Part shown: positions 31,795 to 34,080 of the stretch, piece by piece
How positions within the stretch are numbered: the stretch's first letter is position 1
How the letters are laid out: each line of letters starts with the position of its first letter
Assembly: GCF_000466385.1 (NCBI RefSeq)
Contig: NZ_KE952920.1
Span: 51,379 to 85,458, forward strand
DNA length: 34,080 nucleotides
Reading direction: 5' to 3'
Origin: Aneurinibacillus aneurinilyticus ATCC 12856
Lineage (GTDB): Bacteria > Bacillota > Bacilli > Aneurinibacillales > Aneurinibacillaceae
Notes under the pieces: model-generated
Seen by the model: only the letters and a program-made list of their open reading frames with translations
What the model was told of the DNA's origin: nothing
Database searches by the model: none
Program-made: the position numbers and the translations under genes

Positions 31795-32991
31795 TCAGAC
31801 CTCCATATCAATGTTTTCAAAATCTTTTTCCAAACTATTTAGTTCTGGGCGTTTGTCCGTTTCTGGAACAAGAACCGGCTTACCCGGTGGCTTTATGATT
31901 AGATCGCCCAGCATTGCATTAAATTCTTTCTTACCAATTCGCTTTTCTAACTCACCGATGCTAAGCAGCTCTTGCGGTTTCAGGTACTTCTCTGGCTCCA
32001 GTTCAGCAGCTTCTAGCGCTGCTTTTGCTGCACCCTTATCCGTAATCACCCGATTGCTCCGGCCCTCTACAAGCTTCCATTGTGGAATGCAATTGCCGGA
32101 TAAGGCTTGTCCATAAGCGTAATCCTCTACGTCTTTTGCCCACGCTTTAAGCTGTTCAGCGATGAACAGGATAGGGCCGATTTCCTCATTTGAGAGCAAC
32201 GCAGGGTCTTTGAATTCATGGGCCAAGGCTCTCATATTAGCCTCAGCACGAGCCCGACAGTTGCCTTTAACCTTGCACCAGCGGCAATGACCCCCAGCCT
32301 TGAAATCTCCTTTCCCAGCGAATGCGAGCTCGGCAGCAGGTTTGACAACAGATTCTGCCCACTCTAGCAAGTCATCTAGTACCAGTGAAGCCGTACTAAC
32401 ATTGTCCAGACGAGGTTGAACGATTGTCATGCGAACCTCATTGATAGAATAAAGATAGTTGTAACCCCACCAGGCACCGAGGGCGTATAGTCGAATCTGT
32501 GGGTTTCCTTCAGCGCTGACAGGTACACCCTTGCCGTACTTAAGGTCAATAACTTCTAGTACGCCGTCTGCAATAAGCACCACATCTCCTGTGCCATATC
32601 CCTCTGGCACCCACTCTGTGAAATCCAAGCGCTCCTCTAGTAGTAAAACAGCGTCTATGGATCTCGCCTTAGCTTCCATGAATCGCTCTTGTACCAGCTC
32701 CACGTATTCCTGAACTGCATTTTCCATCTCAGGACCGTAAAACTTATTAGCCTTAAACTGCTCTAGTTTGTCGTCTAAAGCTTTACGCTCTTTGGAATTA
32801 CAAGGAAGCAAGCGCCGACGTAGCTTGATTTCTGAAAGCTCATGTGCAGCTGTTCCTTCATCCGCGTATTCACTACGCTTGTCTGGAATGTTCTCCTGTA
32901 GCCGCGCACTAGGGGGGCAATTAATCCACTGTTCCGCTTTGGATGCCCCTAGTAAGGCGTGAGCGCGTTCAGCGTGTGCCTGCTGTATCAT
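31795..32991 (-). CDS. DUF2800 protein, PD-(D/E)XK nuclease-like
   Basis: 398 residues. The N-terminus (HALLGASKAEQWINCPPSAR; SEYADEGTAAHELSEIKLR) is the diagnostic DUF2800 opening. The nuclease core reads PEGYGTGDVVLIADGVLEVI and DLKYGKGVPVSAEGNPQIRL, giving the GxxD and (D/E)xK elements of Cas4/RecB-like nucleases. A cysteine cluster, HCRWCKVKGNCRARA, is suited to an Fe-S or zinc site as in RecB-type exonucleases. It probably acts in phage recombination together with the DUF2815 protein 3 bases downstream. Confidence 0.92.
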   Translation of the reverse strand: MIQQAHAERAHALLGASKAEQWINCPPSARLQENIPDKRSEYADEGTAAHELSEIKLRRRLLPCNSKERKALDDKLEQFKANKFYGPEMENAVQEYVELVQERFMEAKARSIDAVLLLEERLDFTEWVPEGYGTGDVVLIADGVLEVIDLKYGKGVPVSAEGNPQIRLYALGAWWGYNYLYSINEVRMTIVQPRLDNVSTASLVLDDLLEWAESVVKPAAELAFAGKGDFKAGGHCRWCKVKGNCRARAEANMRALAHEFKDPALLSNEEIGPILFIAEQLKAWAKDVEDYAYGQALSGNCIPQWKLVEGRSNRVITDKGAAKAALEAAELEPEKYLKPQELLSIGELEKRIGKKEFNAMLGDLIIKPPGKPVLVPETDKRPELNSLEKDFENIDMEV

Positions 32992-33443
32992 ATCTCTTCC
33001 AGTGCAGCAAGGAAGGCCGCCCGTTTCTCCTCTGGCACATCAGATATGGATTTGCTTCCGAACTTATCTAGAAGTGCTTTGATGGCTTTTTTTCCTTCAG
33101 CTGTGCTGCCTTTCTCCTTTGCTTTTGCCCTAAGTTCCACAACATCAGGTACAGCCTCAGCTTTGTCGCTGTCTTGGCTTTCTTCTGGCTCGGGTTGTGT
33201 AGTAGCAGGCGCCTCTTTCGGTGTCTCATCTTTCTTAGACGTTGTGTTCGTTCTGCGCTGGTGTGGTTTCGGTTCTTCAGATGCTGGTACTGATGCCTCA
33301 GAATTTAGTTCTTCGGCCTTTGGTTCTTCAGATACTGATGTTGATGCTGATACAACCTGTCCCTTAAAAGCTGCGGATAAAATAGCAAATTCCTGAATAG
33401 CTTGCGTAGCGTTTTCCCCGTTGACGATGATTTGAACTGGCAT
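32988..33443 (-). CDS. Hypothetical protein with low-complexity linker (151 aa)
   Basis: Residues 1-30 (MPVQIIVNGENATQAIQEFA) form a short folded N-terminus. Residues 35-95 are a Glu/Pro/Ser/Thr/Lys linker. The C-terminal 50 residues (VELRAKAKEKGSTAEGKKAI; KALLDKFGSKSISDVPEEKR) are a helical domain often found in small phage proteins preceding DUF2800. Function unknown; it may bridge two partners. Its ATG has AGGAGG upstream and its stop overlaps DUF2800 by 4 bases. Confidence 0.82.
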   Translation of the reverse strand: MPVQIIVNGENATQAIQEFAILSAAFKGQVVSASTSVSEEPKAEELNSEASVPASEEPKPHQRRTNTTSKKDETPKEAPATTQPEPEESQDSDKAEAVPDVVELRAKAKEKGSTAEGKKAIKALLDKFGSKSISDVPEEKRAAFLAALEEI

Positions 33444-33515
33444 AATATAATTCCTCCTATTTGAAATTCAAGGTTAGATTGTGATAGAGTAAAGATAAGA
33501 AAATTTTTGATTCAG

Positions 33516-33543
33516 ATGACCTGCTCGCAACAGGTCATTTTTT
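33516..33543 (+). terminator. Plus-strand terminator-like hairpin
   Basis: ATGACCTG / CAGGTCAT, a perfect 8-bp stem with loop CTCGCAA, followed by six T. In the minus direction no T tract follows. No plus-strand gene lies before it, apart from the antisense of the 151-aa gene. Confidence 0.65.
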
Positions 33544-33577
33544 ATTGCTGATTATCCATTTTTACTTTGTATCTCAT
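33542..33577 (-). CDS. Possible 11-residue leader peptide
   Basis: MRYKVKMDNQQ, with GAGGTG 6-8 bases before its ATG, directly followed by the inverted repeat at 33516-33538. The length is too small to judge coding by composition; the ribosome site and position before a hairpin are the only support. Confidence 0.3.
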   Translation of the reverse strand: MRYKVKMDNQQ

Positions 33578-33604
33578 TCTCTTCACCTCACTTTTGTATG
33601 TATT

Positions 33605-33709
33605 GCACTTCTTGGAAGTGCTGCCAGAACCGCGAGATTGGTCGAGAGTTGTCCCCCGCAGTCCTGGCAGCAGGCCCGAGACAGGCTTGCTGTACACACG
33701 TTCGTGTGT
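33605..33709. other. Densely structured intergenic region
   Basis: GCACTTC-TTG-GAAGTGC (33605-33621), TGCTGCCAG with CTGGCAGCA (33619-33627 with 33664-33672) and ACACACG-TT-CGTGTGT (33694-33709). The first two share three bases and exclude each other. The 291-base gap between the 105- and 151-residue genes also holds the two plus-strand terminators and the leader ORF; no larger gene is visible. Confidence 0.65.
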
Positions 33710-33734
33710 TATGCTGTTTGTAACTGGTATTTTC

Positions 33735-34052
33735 TTATGAAGCTGTTAGAGTGTTCCCGCACTCAGCAGCTTTTTTCTTTGCAAGATAATGTGATAGTTC
33801 GTGATAGCGTTGTAAGTTCAACTTGTGATAAGACCATGCTGCCTGATAGCCTTTCTCTTCACCGATTGCCCTGTATGCTTCAGCCAACTCTTCATATTCC
33901 TTGGCTTCCTTCTTTGCCTCTTTCAACTCCAGTTCGATTCGATTCAGTTCCAGACGATGTTGATAGGCTTCGTTCTGTTCAGCATCCATCAAGCTCATAT
34001 CGTAGCCTGCTGTACGTTCTAGCACTTCCTGCATACGCATATTCCAGTTCAT
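33735..34052 (-). CDS. Coiled-coil hypothetical protein (105 aa)
   Basis: Not recognised. After MNWNMRMQEVLERTAGYDMS comes a long helical region (ELNRIELELKEAKKEAKEYE), probably a coiled coil, then SYHKLNLQRYHELSHYLAKK. I prefer the ATG at 34052 because AAAGGAG lies 7 bases upstream; the ATG two codons earlier is only one base from it. It is the most promoter-proximal gene in the window. A plus-strand terminator overlaps its 3' end. Confidence 0.75.
   Translation of the reverse strand: MNWNMRMQEVLERTAGYDMSLMDAEQNEAYQHRLELNRIELELKEAKKEAKEYEELAEAYRAIGEEKGYQAAWSYHKLNLQRYHELSHYLAKKKAAECGNTLTAS
33741..33777 (+). terminator. Plus-strand terminator overlapping the 3' end of the coiled-coil gene
   Basis: AGCTG-TTA-GAGTG with CACTC-AG-CAGCT, ten base pairs around a small internal loop, loop TTCCCG, then TTTTTTC. 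In the minus direction no T tract follows, so it acts on plus-strand transcripts. Confidence 0.65.
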
Positions 34053-34080
34053 TCTCATGCTCCTTTCTTATCCACCTAAT

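Noticed and set aside
33619-33672. tRNA-like element suggested by the closing stem TGCTGCCAG/CTGGCAGCA
   Set aside because: At 54 bases it is too short and lacks D and T arms; the GGTTC adjoining the stem is not in a T-arm context.

Overview
The window is one continuous stretch of a tailed-phage genome (prophage or free phage; no integrase, repressor or host gene is visible, so which cannot be decided). Every protein gene I accept except one small unit lies on the minus strand, so in transcription order the map reads from right (34 kb) to left (1). Purine-rich Shine-Dalgarno sites, some GTG/TTG starts and a full set of PBSX/skin-like (Xkd/Yqb) proteins indicate a Bacillales host, perhaps Brevibacillus or Paenibacillus; the genus is a guess. 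The sheath, tube, baseplate J and XkdP-U proteins make it a contractile-tailed phage (myovirus morphology).

Right part, 34-24 kb, DNA metabolism: a coiled-coil protein, a structured intergenic region (33.5-33.8 kb), a low-complexity protein, a DUF2800 PD-(D/E)XK-type nuclease, a DUF2815 protein, a family-A DNA polymerase, a PcfK/PcfJ-like pair and a large primase/VapE-type helicase. These should form the replication module. A 271-bp block between polymerase and pcfK (28522-28792) breaks the pattern. It lies on the plus strand behind its own promoter, its RNA ends pair over 18 bp, and it has alternative 5' hairpins and a 40-residue ORF with a strong ribosome site.

Middle part, 24-20.6 kb: a repeat-rich intergenic region (23.93-24.05 kb), a VRR-NUC nuclease overlapping a SNF2-type helicase, and a sigma-region-4-like late regulator. 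That regulator's stop codon lies in the first of five GGGAA motifs spaced exactly 11 bp apart, which lead into a -10 box. This looks like an activator-dependent late promoter. A leader with a terminator-like hairpin and a small Cys-rich protein come next.

Left part, 20.6-0 kb, late genes in canonical order: terS, terL, portal, a 62-residue protein, MuF, a HEXXH metallopeptidase, scaffold, major capsid, a 48-residue protein, four connector/completion proteins, sheath, tube, a tail assembly chaperone with a textbook -1 frameshift, tape measure, a lipoprotein cargo gene with its own terminator, XkdP fused to an M15-like peptidase, XkdQ-R-S-T-U, a tail fibre with four Asp-boxes, a coiled-coil protein, XkdX, tandem terminators, then holin and GH25 lysozyme (cut by the window edge). 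Most late genes overlap by 1-20 bp or sit a few bases apart, so they are probably co-transcribed. Hairpins with T-rich tails still follow several of them, which implies read-through, processing or antitermination.
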